64,000 nt of DNA from Saprospiraceae bacterium (GTDB taxonomy: Bacteria > Bacteroidota > Bacteroidia > Chitinophagales > Saprospiraceae). The DNA lies in the NCBI GenBank assembly GCA_020628645.1, contig JAHDES010000006.1, positions 89,762-153,761 of the forward strand, in the 5' to 3' direction. Below are positions 17,310 through 26,125 of this stretch, piece after piece; the stretch's first letter is position 1; every line of letters begins with the position of its first letter. The position numbers and the translations under genes are program-made. A model generated the notes under the pieces. It was not told where the DNA came from and did not search any database. It saw nothing but the letters and a program-made list of their open reading frames with translations.

Positions 17310-18746
17310 ATGCAAGCAATTAACAATTACATCAACGGCACATTACTCCCTCCTCAAAAAGGAAACTATCTAGATTTGTACGATCCATCAAAAGGAGAAG
17401 TATATGCTCAAGTGCCTAATTCTGATCATACGGATGTCGAAAAAGCAGTTGCGGCAGCACAACAAGCATTTCCAGAATGGGCAGCTACTTCAGTTACAGA
17501 AAGAAGTCGAATTTTAACGAAAATTGCCGATTTAATTGAAGCAAATTTAGAGCGTTTGGCAATTGCGGAGTCCTTGGATAATGGCAAACCCATTTGGCTT
17601 GCCAAAAAAGTAGACATTCCTAGAGCTTCTTCCAATTTCCGATTTTTTGCGCAGGCCATCACCCAATTTTCTACACAGGCGCATGAAATGTCAGATGCCA
17701 TCAATTATACCTTACGGCAACCTTTGGGTGTGGTCGGCACCATTTCTCCGTGGAATTTACCTTTGTATTTATTCACTTGGAAAATCGCGCCCGCTTTAGC
17801 TGCTGGAAATACGGTGATTGCCAAACCATCTGAAGTAACACCCATGAGTGCTTATTTGCTTTCTGAAATCTGTATCGAAGCAGGTTTGCCAAAAGGCGTT
17901 TTAAACATCGTACATGGAGATGGGATAAAAGTAGGGGCGGAAATGACTAAACATCCCAATATCAAAGCCATTTCATTTACTGGAAGTACTAGGGTAGGGG
18001 CGGAGATTGCAAAAGTAGCAGCTCCTGTTTTTAAGAAGGTATCCTTGGAAATGGGCGGTAAAAATCCCAATATTATTTTCTCAGATTGCAATTATGAAAA
18101 AATGTTGGATACCACTATACGGTCTTCTTTTGCAAATCAAGGACAAATTTGTTTGTGTGGTTCTCGAATTTTGGTAGAACAATCTATTTATGAACAATTT
18201 AAAACAGATTTTATCGCACGAACAAAAGCACTTAAAGTAGGACATCCTTCTGATGATTCGGTGAATCTCGGAGCAATCGTTTCCAAACCACATTATGAAA
18301 AAGTGTTATCCTATATCCAATTAGCACAAGAAGAAGGGGGGACAATCCTTGCGGGCGGAAATGCTGTTTTCCCAAAAGGCTACGAAAAAGGATGGTATAT
18401 TGCACCTACGATTATTGAAGGATTAGCACACAATTGCCGCACCAATCAAGAAGAAATTTTTGGGCCAGTTGTAACCATTATGCCATTTGAAACCGAAGAG
18501 GAAGCTTTATTGTATGCGAATAGTACACAATATGGTTTATCTAGTACCATTTGGACTGAGAACCTCAGTCGAGCCAATCGAATGGCAAAGCAGATTCATG
18601 CAGGAATTGTTTGGATCAATACATGGTTGTTGCGCGATTTAAGAACGCCTTTTGGTGGGGTAAAAAATTCAGGTGTGGGTCGAGAAGGAGGCGTTGAAGC
18701 GCTTCGTTTTTTTACCGAACCTAAGAATGTGTGTATTCAATTTTAA
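17310..18746 (+). CDS. Aldehyde dehydrogenase, probable 2-aminomuconic/2-hydroxymuconic 6-semialdehyde dehydrogenase
   Basis: This 478-residue NAD-dependent aldehyde dehydrogenase has a cofactor-site motif SFTGSTRVG near residue 225, general base Glu247 (SLEMGGKNPN) and catalytic cysteine Cys281 in GQICLCGSR. Sequence style (VVGTISPWNLPLYLF, WINTWLLRDLRTPFGG) fits the XylG/AmnC/ALDH8A1 group that oxidises 2-hydroxymuconic or 2-aminomuconic semialdehyde. Its place beside the aminomuconate deaminase favours the amino substrate. It is the last gene of the catabolic block. Confidence 0.88.
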   Translation: MQAINNYINGTLLPPQKGNYLDLYDPSKGEVYAQVPNSDHTDVEKAVAAAQQAFPEWAATSVTERSRILTKIADLIEANLERLAIAESLDNGKPIWLAKKVDIPRASSNFRFFAQAITQFSTQAHEMSDAINYTLRQPLGVVGTISPWNLPLYLFTWKIAPALAAGNTVIAKPSEVTPMSAYLLSEICIEAGLPKGVLNIVHGDGIKVGAEMTKHPNIKAISFTGSTRVGAEIAKVAAPVFKKVSLEMGGKNPNIIFSDCNYEKMLDTTIRSSFANQGQICLCGSRILVEQSIYEQFKTDFIARTKALKVGHPSDDSVNLGAIVSKPHYEKVLSYIQLAQEEGGTILAGGNAVFPKGYEKGWYIAPTIIEGLAHNCRTNQEEIFGPVVTIMPFETEEEALLYANSTQYGLSSTIWTENLSRANRMAKQIHAGIVWINTWLLRDLRTPFGGVKNSGVGREGGVEALRFFTEPKNVCIQF

Positions 18747-18763
18747 AATTACTACTACAAAAC

Positions 18764-18895
18764 TTTGAAACCATACAAAAACAAATAAAACTTCAAAATT
18801 AAGTTTAGCAAAGGGTTAAAACCATATTGGATCATCATAGTCCAAGGGAATTTATTCCCTTGTCTTCAATCATTGTTAATTTTGTATGGTTTTAA
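18764..18895. repeat. MITE-like element with terminal inverted repeats and 10-bp flanking direct repeat (family R6)
   Basis: The ends TTGAAACCATACAAAA and TTTTGTATGGTTTTAA are inverted repeats matching at 15 of 16 positions. The direct repeat ACTACAAAAC occurs at both edges (18754-18763 and 18896-18905), like a target duplication. The interior has GGGTTAAAACCA and an AAGGGAATTTATTCCCTT palindrome. A related interior occurs inverted at 42321-42392, and a weaker one inside 20996-21132. The right end also contains TAATTTTG, a -7-like box 30 bases before the next gene. Confidence 0.65.
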
Positions 18896-18913
18896 ACTAC
18901 AAAACCAAGAACC

Positions 18914-19357
18914 ATGAGAATTTATTCATTTTTTTTCTTCCTTTTATTCCTAACAGCTTGTTCGGATCAAAATTTACAAACTCAAGTCAATCAACTTAAA
19001 TCTGATCTTGAAACGGCACAATCTACTATTGAAAACCTCCAAACTCAAATTGAACCTGAAGGAGATTTAGTCCATGTGGTATTCTTTAAAACGAAACCAG
19101 ATGCTGATTTAAATGCTTTAGGAGCTGCGATTGAAAAATTGGCATCCATAAAAGAAGTAAAAGATTTACAATATGGCTCTTTTGAAGACTTAGGAGATGC
19201 AAGAGCTTTAGATTTTGACTTGATGATGGAAATGTCCTTTGATAGTGAAGCAGATTATAAAATCTATCAGGCTCATCCAGTCCATTTACAGTTAAAAGAA
19301 GCTGTCAAATCTTTTTTAGCTGGCCCGCCTGCGACTTATGATTACCTCAAAAAATAA
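18914..19357 (+). CDS. Lipoprotein with coiled coil and Dabb (stress-responsive A/B barrel) domain
   Basis: This 147-residue protein starts with a lipoprotein signal whose lipobox LTAC places the lipid-anchored Cys near residue 16. A heptad-rich coiled coil (about residues 20-48) is followed by a Dabb domain of about 95 residues. The domain shows the opening LVHVVFFKTKPDAD and the HPVHLQLKEAVKSFL segment. Dabb barrels are small dimeric alpha+beta folds of varied function. The gene is followed after 5 bases by the Nramp-like carrier gene, so both are probably co-transcribed and the lipoprotein may be functionally linked to it. Confidence 0.82.
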   Translation: MRIYSFFFFLLFLTACSDQNLQTQVNQLKSDLETAQSTIENLQTQIEPEGDLVHVVFFKTKPDADLNALGAAIEKLASIKEVKDLQYGSFEDLGDARALDFDLMMEMSFDSEADYKIYQAHPVHLQLKEAVKSFLAGPPATYDYLKK

Positions 19358-19362
19358 GGAGA

Positions 19363-20637
19363 ATGGGAAACGAAAAACGAACCTTACTACAAGCCATTGG
19401 TCCAGGTTTACTTTTTGCGAGTTCAGCCATTGGTACGTCTCATTTGGTCTTATCTACTCGTGCAGGAGCGCATCATGGGATGATTTATTTTTGGATTATC
19501 TTGGCTGCTTTAATATTAAAATATCCTTTTTATGAATTTGGCCCACGCTATGCCAATGCTACTGGATTTAGTTTATTGAAAGGCTATAGAGATCAAGGAA
19601 AATGGGCGGTTTATCTTTTTATGACAGTTATTACGATTAGCATGTTTGCCGTGGTGGGAGCGATAGGTGCGGTTAGTGCTGGACTGTTGGCGACTATGTT
19701 TGGAGTAAAAGGAATTTCTGTACCCATCTTAGCAGGTGTCATTATTGGAGTAAGTGTCTTGATTTTATTATTGGGTGGTTTTTCTGGTTTAGATCGAATT
19801 ATTAAAGTTATTTCCGTTGTACTTTTAATAAGTGTTTTGATCGCTTTTGTAGCTGTAATAATTAAAGGACCTGTTGAGGCAAGTACTGATTTTGTAGCGC
19901 CTCCTATTTTTGAAGGGGCAGGTTTGGTTTTACTAATTAGTTTATTGGGATGGATGCCTGCGGGAATGGAGGCTTCTACCATGAATAGTATCTGGAGTGT
20001 AGAAAAAATGAAGGATACGAATTATCATCCGCGTTTAAAAGAAAGCTTATTTGACTTTAATTTGGGTTATGTATTTACTATACTATTGGCATTACTTTTT
20101 ATGACGATTGGTGCTTTTACCGTTTATGGTACTGGAGAAATCTTAGATGGAAATGCCACTCAATTTTCGAATAAATTATTACAAATTTTTGTTCAAAATC
20201 TAGGAGATTGGGCCTATTATATCATTGCAATTGCTGCTTTTGGGACGATTTATGGAACTTTGATTACTGTGCTAGATGCTTTTCCAAGATGTTTTGTACG
20301 AGGATTACGCGTATTGAAGTTTCCAGATATAGTTGATAATAATGAACAAAGCCATTTTTTAACGACTTCCTATAAATGGACAGTTATAATTGTGGGTATA
20401 GGAGGATTCACTTTGTTTTATTTTTCGGCGGCGAGTATGATTCAATTATTACAATATGTAACGATTTTATCTTTTCTATTAAGTCCAATTATCGGTTTTA
20501 TTAATTTAAGAGCCATTCAAAGTTCAGCCATTCCAGCATCGCATCGCCCCTCTCGTTTGCTGTTGTTATTGGCGTATGTAGGATTGTTTGCTTTGGTAGG
20601 ATTTTCGATTTATTATTTGATTGATTTAATACGTTAA
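19363..20637 (+). CDS. Nramp-family transporter lacking the canonical metal-binding motif
   Basis: This 424-residue inner-membrane protein has about 11 hydrophobic segments in the Nramp (LeuT-like) arrangement. The first segment GPGLLFASSAIGTSHLVLST aligns with Nramp TM1, but the metal-binding DPGN is replaced by GTSH. In the TM6 position, GWMPAGME stands where manganese/iron carriers have MPHN, so the methionine is kept and the histidine is lost. It is probably a divergent Nramp-related carrier with another substrate (Mg2+, another cation or a small organic solute). It is translationally close to the Dabb lipoprotein. Fold assignment is firm; substrate unknown. Confidence 0.8.
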   Translation: MGNEKRTLLQAIGPGLLFASSAIGTSHLVLSTRAGAHHGMIYFWIILAALILKYPFYEFGPRYANATGFSLLKGYRDQGKWAVYLFMTVITISMFAVVGAIGAVSAGLLATMFGVKGISVPILAGVIIGVSVLILLLGGFSGLDRIIKVISVVLLISVLIAFVAVIIKGPVEASTDFVAPPIFEGAGLVLLISLLGWMPAGMEASTMNSIWSVEKMKDTNYHPRLKESLFDFNLGYVFTILLALLFMTIGAFTVYGTGEILDGNATQFSNKLLQIFVQNLGDWAYYIIAIAAFGTIYGTLITVLDAFPRCFVRGLRVLKFPDIVDNNEQSHFLTTSYKWTVIIVGIGGFTLFYFSAASMIQLLQYVTILSFLLSPIIGFINLRAIQSSAIPASHRPSRLLLLLAYVGLFALVGFSIYYLIDLIR

Positions 20638-20740
20638 AAAATCTGCGTCATCTGGAAAATGGAGGGGATTTGGTTTTCGTCTGTTTTGAAGAAAAGTAGT
20701 AATTGCCTAGAGAAAATTTATTTTTCGGGCAAATTACTTT

Positions 20741-20943
20741 GTAGTTGGGCACGCATAAATTTACATTCTTAATTCCTCGAATTAGCTCAATTAACTTCCC
20801 ACCAAAGGTGGACAGGCATTTTCAATGACTTAGCCACCCTCCCGCTATCGCGGTTCATTCCGCTAGTATCTTATACTACCCTCTGGGTAAAGCTGCATTC
20901 ATGCTATTTCAAGGAAAGTAAATTTATTTTCTCCGCGTGCCTT
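20741..20943. repeat. 203-bp dispersed inverted-repeat element, copy 2 (family R2)
   Basis: Near-identical to 8985-9187 and in the same orientation, with only a few differences. The ends GGGCACGC and GCGTGCC are inverted. The high identity of two non-coding copies almost 12 kb apart implies recent mobility or active conversion. Confidence 0.8.
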
Positions 20944-20995
20944 TGATATGCTCAGGAAAAATAATCACTCCGCAGAGTGTGGGTTATAAAATATA

Positions 20996-21132
20996 TCTGT
21001 GTACAGGACAAAAATAATTGTTAGAAGGATGCAAGGGGTTAAAACCACCTTGAAACGGGACTTATTCCAACGTAATTTATTGCGTTGCCCTTAAAAAGAA
21101 CCACTTATTCTAAGTTTTGTCCTGTACACAGA
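20996..21132. repeat. 137-bp element with 18-bp perfect terminal inverted repeats and 7-bp target duplication (R5)
   Basis: It begins TCTGTGTACAGGACAAAA and ends with the exact reverse complement. AAATATA flanks both sides (20989-20995 and 21133-21139), as expected for a transposition target duplication. The interior contains GGGGTTAAAACCACCTTG, related to R6 interiors. No reading frame. It is inserted between the convergent Nramp-like gene and the giant adhesin gene. Confidence 0.75.
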
Positions 21133-21151
21133 AAATATATGATATTAAAGA

Positions 21152-24100
21152 TTACAATCTTGTTACATCGCCTTTGTATTGACCAATCGTTCCGTCCTCA
21201 AATAACACTTCTACATAATAAACATACACGCCAGAGTTGACCAATTCACCACGAAAATCGCCTTTCCAACCAATTGAAATATTAGAATGTTCAAAATTTC
21301 GATTTTCATACATAAGTGTACCCCAACGGTCAAAAACTTGCATTAATTGCACGCGCTCTACGCCATTTCCACCAAAAACACTAAAGGTATCATTCATTCC
21401 GTCGCCATCTGGTGTGAAGGTATTGGGGATAAATACATTTCGCTCATTGTCTACTTGTATTGTAATTTCAGCCGTTTCTGAACAGCCATTTGTAGTAATG
21501 ATAGTTATAGTATAAACAATATCTTGTGTTGGAGAAGCATAAGGTTCAAGGCAATCATCACAACTCAAATCTACTGCTGGAGTCCAAATAATTTCTTCTA
21601 TTAAATATGGATTAGAAACATACGGATTTAATTGCACACTATCTCCCAATTCAAGATTGATGAGTTCATTTCCAAATTGTAAACCTAATTCTTCGATTGG
21701 ATTATCAACATAAATACTTTGTGTAAAGCTACAACCGTTGGCATCTTCAATAGTCACTTCAAATGCAGTACCAGGAAGATCATAGAAAATAGGTTCTGTT
21801 TGGAAATTATCACCGTTCACACTATACACATAAGGCGCTGTTCCACCATAAACAGCATCAACGCTAATCGTTGCCGTTTGCTCATCTGGGCAAGGAGAAG
21901 GATCAGCAGAAATTTCAGCTTCGATTGGATCTGGATAAGGAACATAGATCGTATCAATTGCGCTACAACCATTTGGGGCAGTCACTTGTAGATAATACAC
22001 CCCACCTTCACTTATTGTCATACCATCTAAAGTATCTACTTCTGACCAAACTAAAGTTTCATAATCTCCTACATTTAAGGTGATGGAATCCGTTGCACAA
22101 TACACTTCAAATCCTTCAAGGTCAAGCGCTGGAAGTTCTAATACATTGATCGTAGAAGTAATGATACTATCACAACCGTGTATCGTAGACAAGGTATCTT
22201 GTACAATGGTATCTTCAAAATAAGCAGTTCCGTTATATTCTTCACCCGCACAAAGATCAATACTTAGGTTTTGAGGATCAACGCCTTGATACGTAATTTC
22301 AGTGATTACCAAACTATCACAACCAAATTGATTAGCGTAAATGGTTTCAAAAGTACCTGCTAGACTTTCATCACACGTAATTTCGCTTAGATTGATGGTG
22401 TTTCCATAATGGATGATAATATTTGTGGTAACAATACTATCTGAATTATAAATACTTGTCAAGGTATCAACAAATGTGGTATCATTAAAATAAGCAATGT
22501 CAAGATATTCTTCCCCTTCACAAAGTGGAACGTCTACTTCTGTTTCAAATTCATTTAATACATCAATAATCGTAATGATGGTACTATCACAGCTATTTAC
22601 ACCATTAATCGTATTAGCAAAAGTAGTATCTATGGTATAAAGTGTACCTTCATAGGTTTCACCTAAATTTAAGGTGACATAAATGGTCGTATCAGAAGTT
22701 GGTAAGACTTCAATGATGGTGACAATCGAGCTATCACAGCCATTCTCATCTGGATAAGTATCCGTAAATTCCGTAGATGCTGTATAAATGATTCCTTCAT
22801 ATTCTTCCCCTTCACAAATTTCAATGAATACAGAATCTAATTGAGGAGGCATCACATACAAATGAATCATACTCATACTATCACAGCCACCCGAGGCGGA
22901 AAACATTTCCATATAATCACCTTCTAAGGATTGTTCAAAACCATGAATCATCATGGATTCCCCTTCACAAATGAAATAAGTTTCTTCGGTTTCAATACTT
23001 GGATTGACAATTAATTCGGTAACGACTAAGGAATCACAAAGGTCTATGGAATTGTATAAATCTTCATAAATACCATCTTCTGTTTGCCAATCTCCACCTA
23101 CAAAATAACTGTCTCCTTCACAAATTTCTACTTGTAGGGTATCATAATAGTGCGGTAAAATATTGATATAAGTATAAATAATACTATCCGTTCCATCTAC
23201 AGTAGTGAGTGTATCTACAACAGTCGTATTATCAAAATAAGAAATACCATTAAATAACTCTCCTTCACAAATTTCCACATCTATATAAATGTATACAGGG
23301 TATAAATATAGATTTAGAATATTGATAATACTATCGCAACCATTCACTGTACTTAAAGTGTCTGATACAAAAATAGTATCAATCGGCATTCTACTTTGAC
23401 TTTCGGTAGGGCGACTCACATTCCCCAAATCAATAATGATCGTATCAGTAGTCTCAAATGCAGGATTTACTGTGATATTGGTATAAATCGTACTATCACA
23501 GCCATTTATATTCAAGTTGTTTTCTACTAAAGTGGTATCATTTTCATAAAAGTTACCTAGATATGGATCATTTTCACAAATCTCCACTTCAATAGTAATA
23601 GTATCAGGTGGATGTACACGTACTTGATTAATCACTAAGCTATCACAACCGTATTGACTAAATAAAGAATCAACTACGACTGTATCTTGATAAACAGCAT
23701 CATCTCTAAAATATTCTCCTTCACAAAGCTCAAAGAATAAGGTAGTATCCAATTCAGGATAAGTGATAATCTCTAAATTGATGGTACTATCACAACCTGC
23801 ACTAGAAATCGTATTGACCAAATAAGAGCCAGAAGTAGTGAAAATTTGACCACCAATCGTGATGCTATCGCCTTCACATAAAGTCTCCGAAAGGGTAGTT
23901 TCTGCAATAGGGAAGAAACTCAAATCTATGGTAACGATACTATCACAACCCGACTCAGCGATGAGTGTGGCAGTGTGAATGCCTTCTGTATCAAAAGTTT
24001 CAGTTCCGATAACATAGGTTTCGCCTTCACAAATTTGAGGAGTAATATTCGTTTCGATGGGATCTAAAACCATTAAATTAAGATAAACGATGCTATCACA

Positions 24101-26125
24101 ATCATTACCCGTAGTTATATTTTCTTGGAAATTTCCAGAAGTAGCATACGTATTTCCTCCAACGATAATAACTTCACCAGCACAAATGGTCGTATCAATG
24201 GTTTCAATGCCTGTTAATTGTACAAATAAATCAAGTGTTACGATACTATCACATCCATTTGCTGTAGAAAATGTTTCGGTATAAACGCCTGTTTCGGAGT
24301 AATCAGTATTTCCTAGGGTGAAAACAGAACCATCACAAATACTTTCACTGATAGAGTTAGTAATTGGATCTAAAACACTTAGATTTAAAGTCACTAAGCT
24401 ATCACATCCATTTGCTGCAGTGAAAGTTTCGGTATAAACGCCTGTTTCGGAATATTCAGTAGTTCCAAAAGTATAACTTATTCCTTGACAGATGCTTTCG
24501 TTAAGGGAAACAGTGATAGGTTCTAAAACCGTCAAAGTTAAATTAACCAGACTATCGCATCCTGTAGAAGAACTTAATAATTCAGAATAATTGCCAGAAG
24601 TCGTATAAGGAATCGTACTGATGGTAAATGATTCACCTGGGCAAATAGTTTCATTTAAATTGGTTACATGATCTTGTACAACTGTCAAGTCTAAAATGAC
24701 TACACTATCACATCCATTTGCTGCCATTAAGTCCATTTGATGGGTACCTGTAGAAGAGAATACCCCTGTACCAATGGTATAACTTTCTCCATGACAAATA
24801 GATGCTTCTAAATTGGTAACAATATCAGACAAAACATTCAAATTAAGCATAGTTGTACTATCACATCCCCTACTATTTAAAGTAGAATAAACATAATTTC
24901 CTGTTTGGTCATAATTGTTTCCACCAAAAGAATAAGATTCTCCAGCACAAATTGTACGATCAATCGTTACTTCATCTTTTGGGTACACCACTAAATCCAT
25001 CACGACTAAGCTATCACATCCATTTTTTGCTACTAAAGTATCTCGGTATTCACCAGTAGAGCTTAAAGTGATACCATTGAACGTAACAGATTCATCTTCA
25101 CAAATGAAAGTAGAAAGGTAAGTATCTTCAGGAGAAGTTTCTACAACGATAGTAAACTCAGTAGATGCTTCCCAACAAAGATCATTTTCTATATTATCAG
25201 GACTACTAGCCACAACAAAACGAAAAGTACCTGCTTGATTTAAATCAATATTATCAATAGTTAAAGTAGTTGTTGTTGCATTTGGAATATTATACCAATA
25301 ACCTAAAGCACTATCAAATCGCTGCCACTGAAAATGAGGTGTACCGATATATCCTGTTACTTGCATATCGGCTTCTAAGCTTAGTTGTTCACCTCTACAG
25401 AGAATAGGATCACCTAAAATAGTTAAATCAATTTGAGGAATGCAACGACGCATCTCAATATTATCTATAGCAAAATCACCATATTGTCCTCCCGGCACAC
25501 CATTTTCAATATGCATTTGAATAGATGTTTCGCCAGGCCCCGTTACATAATAAAATTCATAATTATGCCATTGTTCATCTCTAGGTGTAGAACCAGAAGT
25601 GTAATAAAATTCTCCATTGATAAAGAATTCTACGTGTGCATGAGTCGCCCAAGTATTGAAAGAACGAATCAGATTAATAATATCGGCTGAAATACGATAG
25701 ACCGAATTTTCACAAAGTCCTGTTACTTCGGTTTCATATACTTTCTGTTGCGAATACCAAGTATCTACGATAAGCATGTAACCATTAGGATCGTCAGTTG
25801 GATCTTCTGTGGATGTCCAGAAACTAGTAGGAGAGCTAGCAATAGAAGCTGTGCTATTAGCTATACAAGAGTTACCATGATCAGGAGGTAGAAGAGCTAC
25901 ATACCCTTGATCCATTGGTATCCCCGGATTTTCTGGTAGAATAGTAGCAGTGCCTGAGCCAAAATCTCCTCCAATGAGTTGATTTTCTCCCAATATACCA
26001 CTACAAAGATCCGCTAAAGGATCATTTAGGGGAGTATTGGTAAGTGAACATGCGTCAGTTTTGGTATAGGAAAAGCCTACGTTTTGACACAGTACCCATA
26101 ATAATATAATAATAACTCTTTTCAT
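21152..26125 (-). CDS. Giant 20-repeat surface protein with gliding-motility-type T9SS C-terminal domain
   Basis: This exported protein is about 1657 residues counted from ATG 26125 (MKRVIIILL signal peptide; an ATG at 26134 is also possible, and the frame opens at 26188). The N-terminal 230 residues resemble a galactose-binding-like jelly roll (ending GDFAIDNIEMRRC). An Ig-like domain follows, then about 20 tandem repeats of roughly 45 residues, each running from an xICxGE opening to an NGCDSxVxLxLxV close with one cysteine at each end. The C-terminal 100 residues carry PNTFTPDGDGMNDTF and FDRWGTLMYENR, the type B T9SS sorting domain. It is probably a surface adhesin or matrix fibre stabilised by one disulphide per repeat. 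Confidence 0.9.
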   Translation of the reverse strand: MKRVIIILLWVLCQNVGFSYTKTDACSLTNTPLNDPLADLCSGILGENQLIGGDFGSGTATILPENPGIPMDQGYVALLPPDHGNSCIANSTASIASSPTSFWTSTEDPTDDPNGYMLIVDTWYSQQKVYETEVTGLCENSVYRISADIINLIRSFNTWATHAHVEFFINGEFYYTSGSTPRDEQWHNYEFYYVTGPGETSIQMHIENGVPGGQYGDFAIDNIEMRRCIPQIDLTILGDPILCRGEQLSLEADMQVTGYIGTPHFQWQRFDSALGYWYNIPNATTTTLTIDNIDLNQAGTFRFVVASSPDNIENDLCWEASTEFTIVVETSPEDTYLSTFICEDESVTFNGITLSSTGEYRDTLVAKNGCDSLVVMDLVVYPKDEVTIDRTICAGESYSFGGNNYDQTGNYVYSTLNSRGCDSTTMLNLNVLSDIVTNLEASICHGESYTIGTGVFSSTGTHQMDLMAANGCDSVVILDLTVVQDHVTNLNETICPGESFTISTIPYTTSGNYSELLSSSTGCDSLVNLTLTVLEPITVSLNESICQGISYTFGTTEYSETGVYTETFTAANGCDSLVTLNLSVLDPITNSISESICDGSVFTLGNTDYSETGVYTETFSTANGCDSIVTLDLFVQLTGIETIDTTICAGEVIIVGGNTYATSGNFQENITTGNDCDSIVYLNLMVLDPIETNITPQICEGETYVIGTETFDTEGIHTATLIAESGCDSIVTIDLSFFPIAETTLSETLCEGDSITIGGQIFTTSGSYLVNTISSAGCDSTINLEIITYPELDTTLFFELCEGEYFRDDAVYQDTVVVDSLFSQYGCDSLVINQVRVHPPDTITIEVEICENDPYLGNFYENDTTLVENNLNINGCDSTIYTNITVNPAFETTDTIIIDLGNVSRPTESQSRMPIDTIFVSDTLSTVNGCDSIINILNLYLYPVYIYIDVEICEGELFNGISYFDNTTVVDTLTTVDGTDSIIYTYINILPHYYDTLQVEICEGDSYFVGGDWQTEDGIYEDLYNSIDLCDSLVVTELIVNPSIETEETYFICEGESMMIHGFEQSLEGDYMEMFSASGGCDSMSMIHLYVMPPQLDSVFIEICEGEEYEGIIYTASTEFTDTYPDENGCDSSIVTIIEVLPTSDTTIYVTLNLGETYEGTLYTIDTTFANTINGVNSCDSTIITIIDVLNEFETEVDVPLCEGEEYLDIAYFNDTTFVDTLTSIYNSDSIVTTNIIIHYGNTINLSEITCDESLAGTFETIYANQFGCDSLVITEITYQGVDPQNLSIDLCAGEEYNGTAYFEDTIVQDTLSTIHGCDSIITSTINVLELPALDLEGFEVYCATDSITLNVGDYETLVWSEVDTLDGMTISEGGVYYLQVTAPNGCSAIDTIYVPYPDPIEAEISADPSPCPDEQTATISVDAVYGGTAPYVYSVNGDNFQTEPIFYDLPGTAFEVTIEDANGCSFTQSIYVDNPIEELGLQFGNELINLELGDSVQLNPYVSNPYLIEEIIWTPAVDLSCDDCLEPYASPTQDIVYTITIITTNGCSETAEITIQVDNERNVFIPNTFTPDGDGMNDTFSVFGGNGVERVQLMQVFDRWGTLMYENRNFEHSNISIGWKGDFRGELVNSGVYVYYVEVLFEDGTIGQYKGDVTRL

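Noticed and set aside
21237..25690. Several plus-strand frames opposite the giant repeat protein
   Set aside because: They mirror the repetitive coding DNA and have no start context or recognisable domain.
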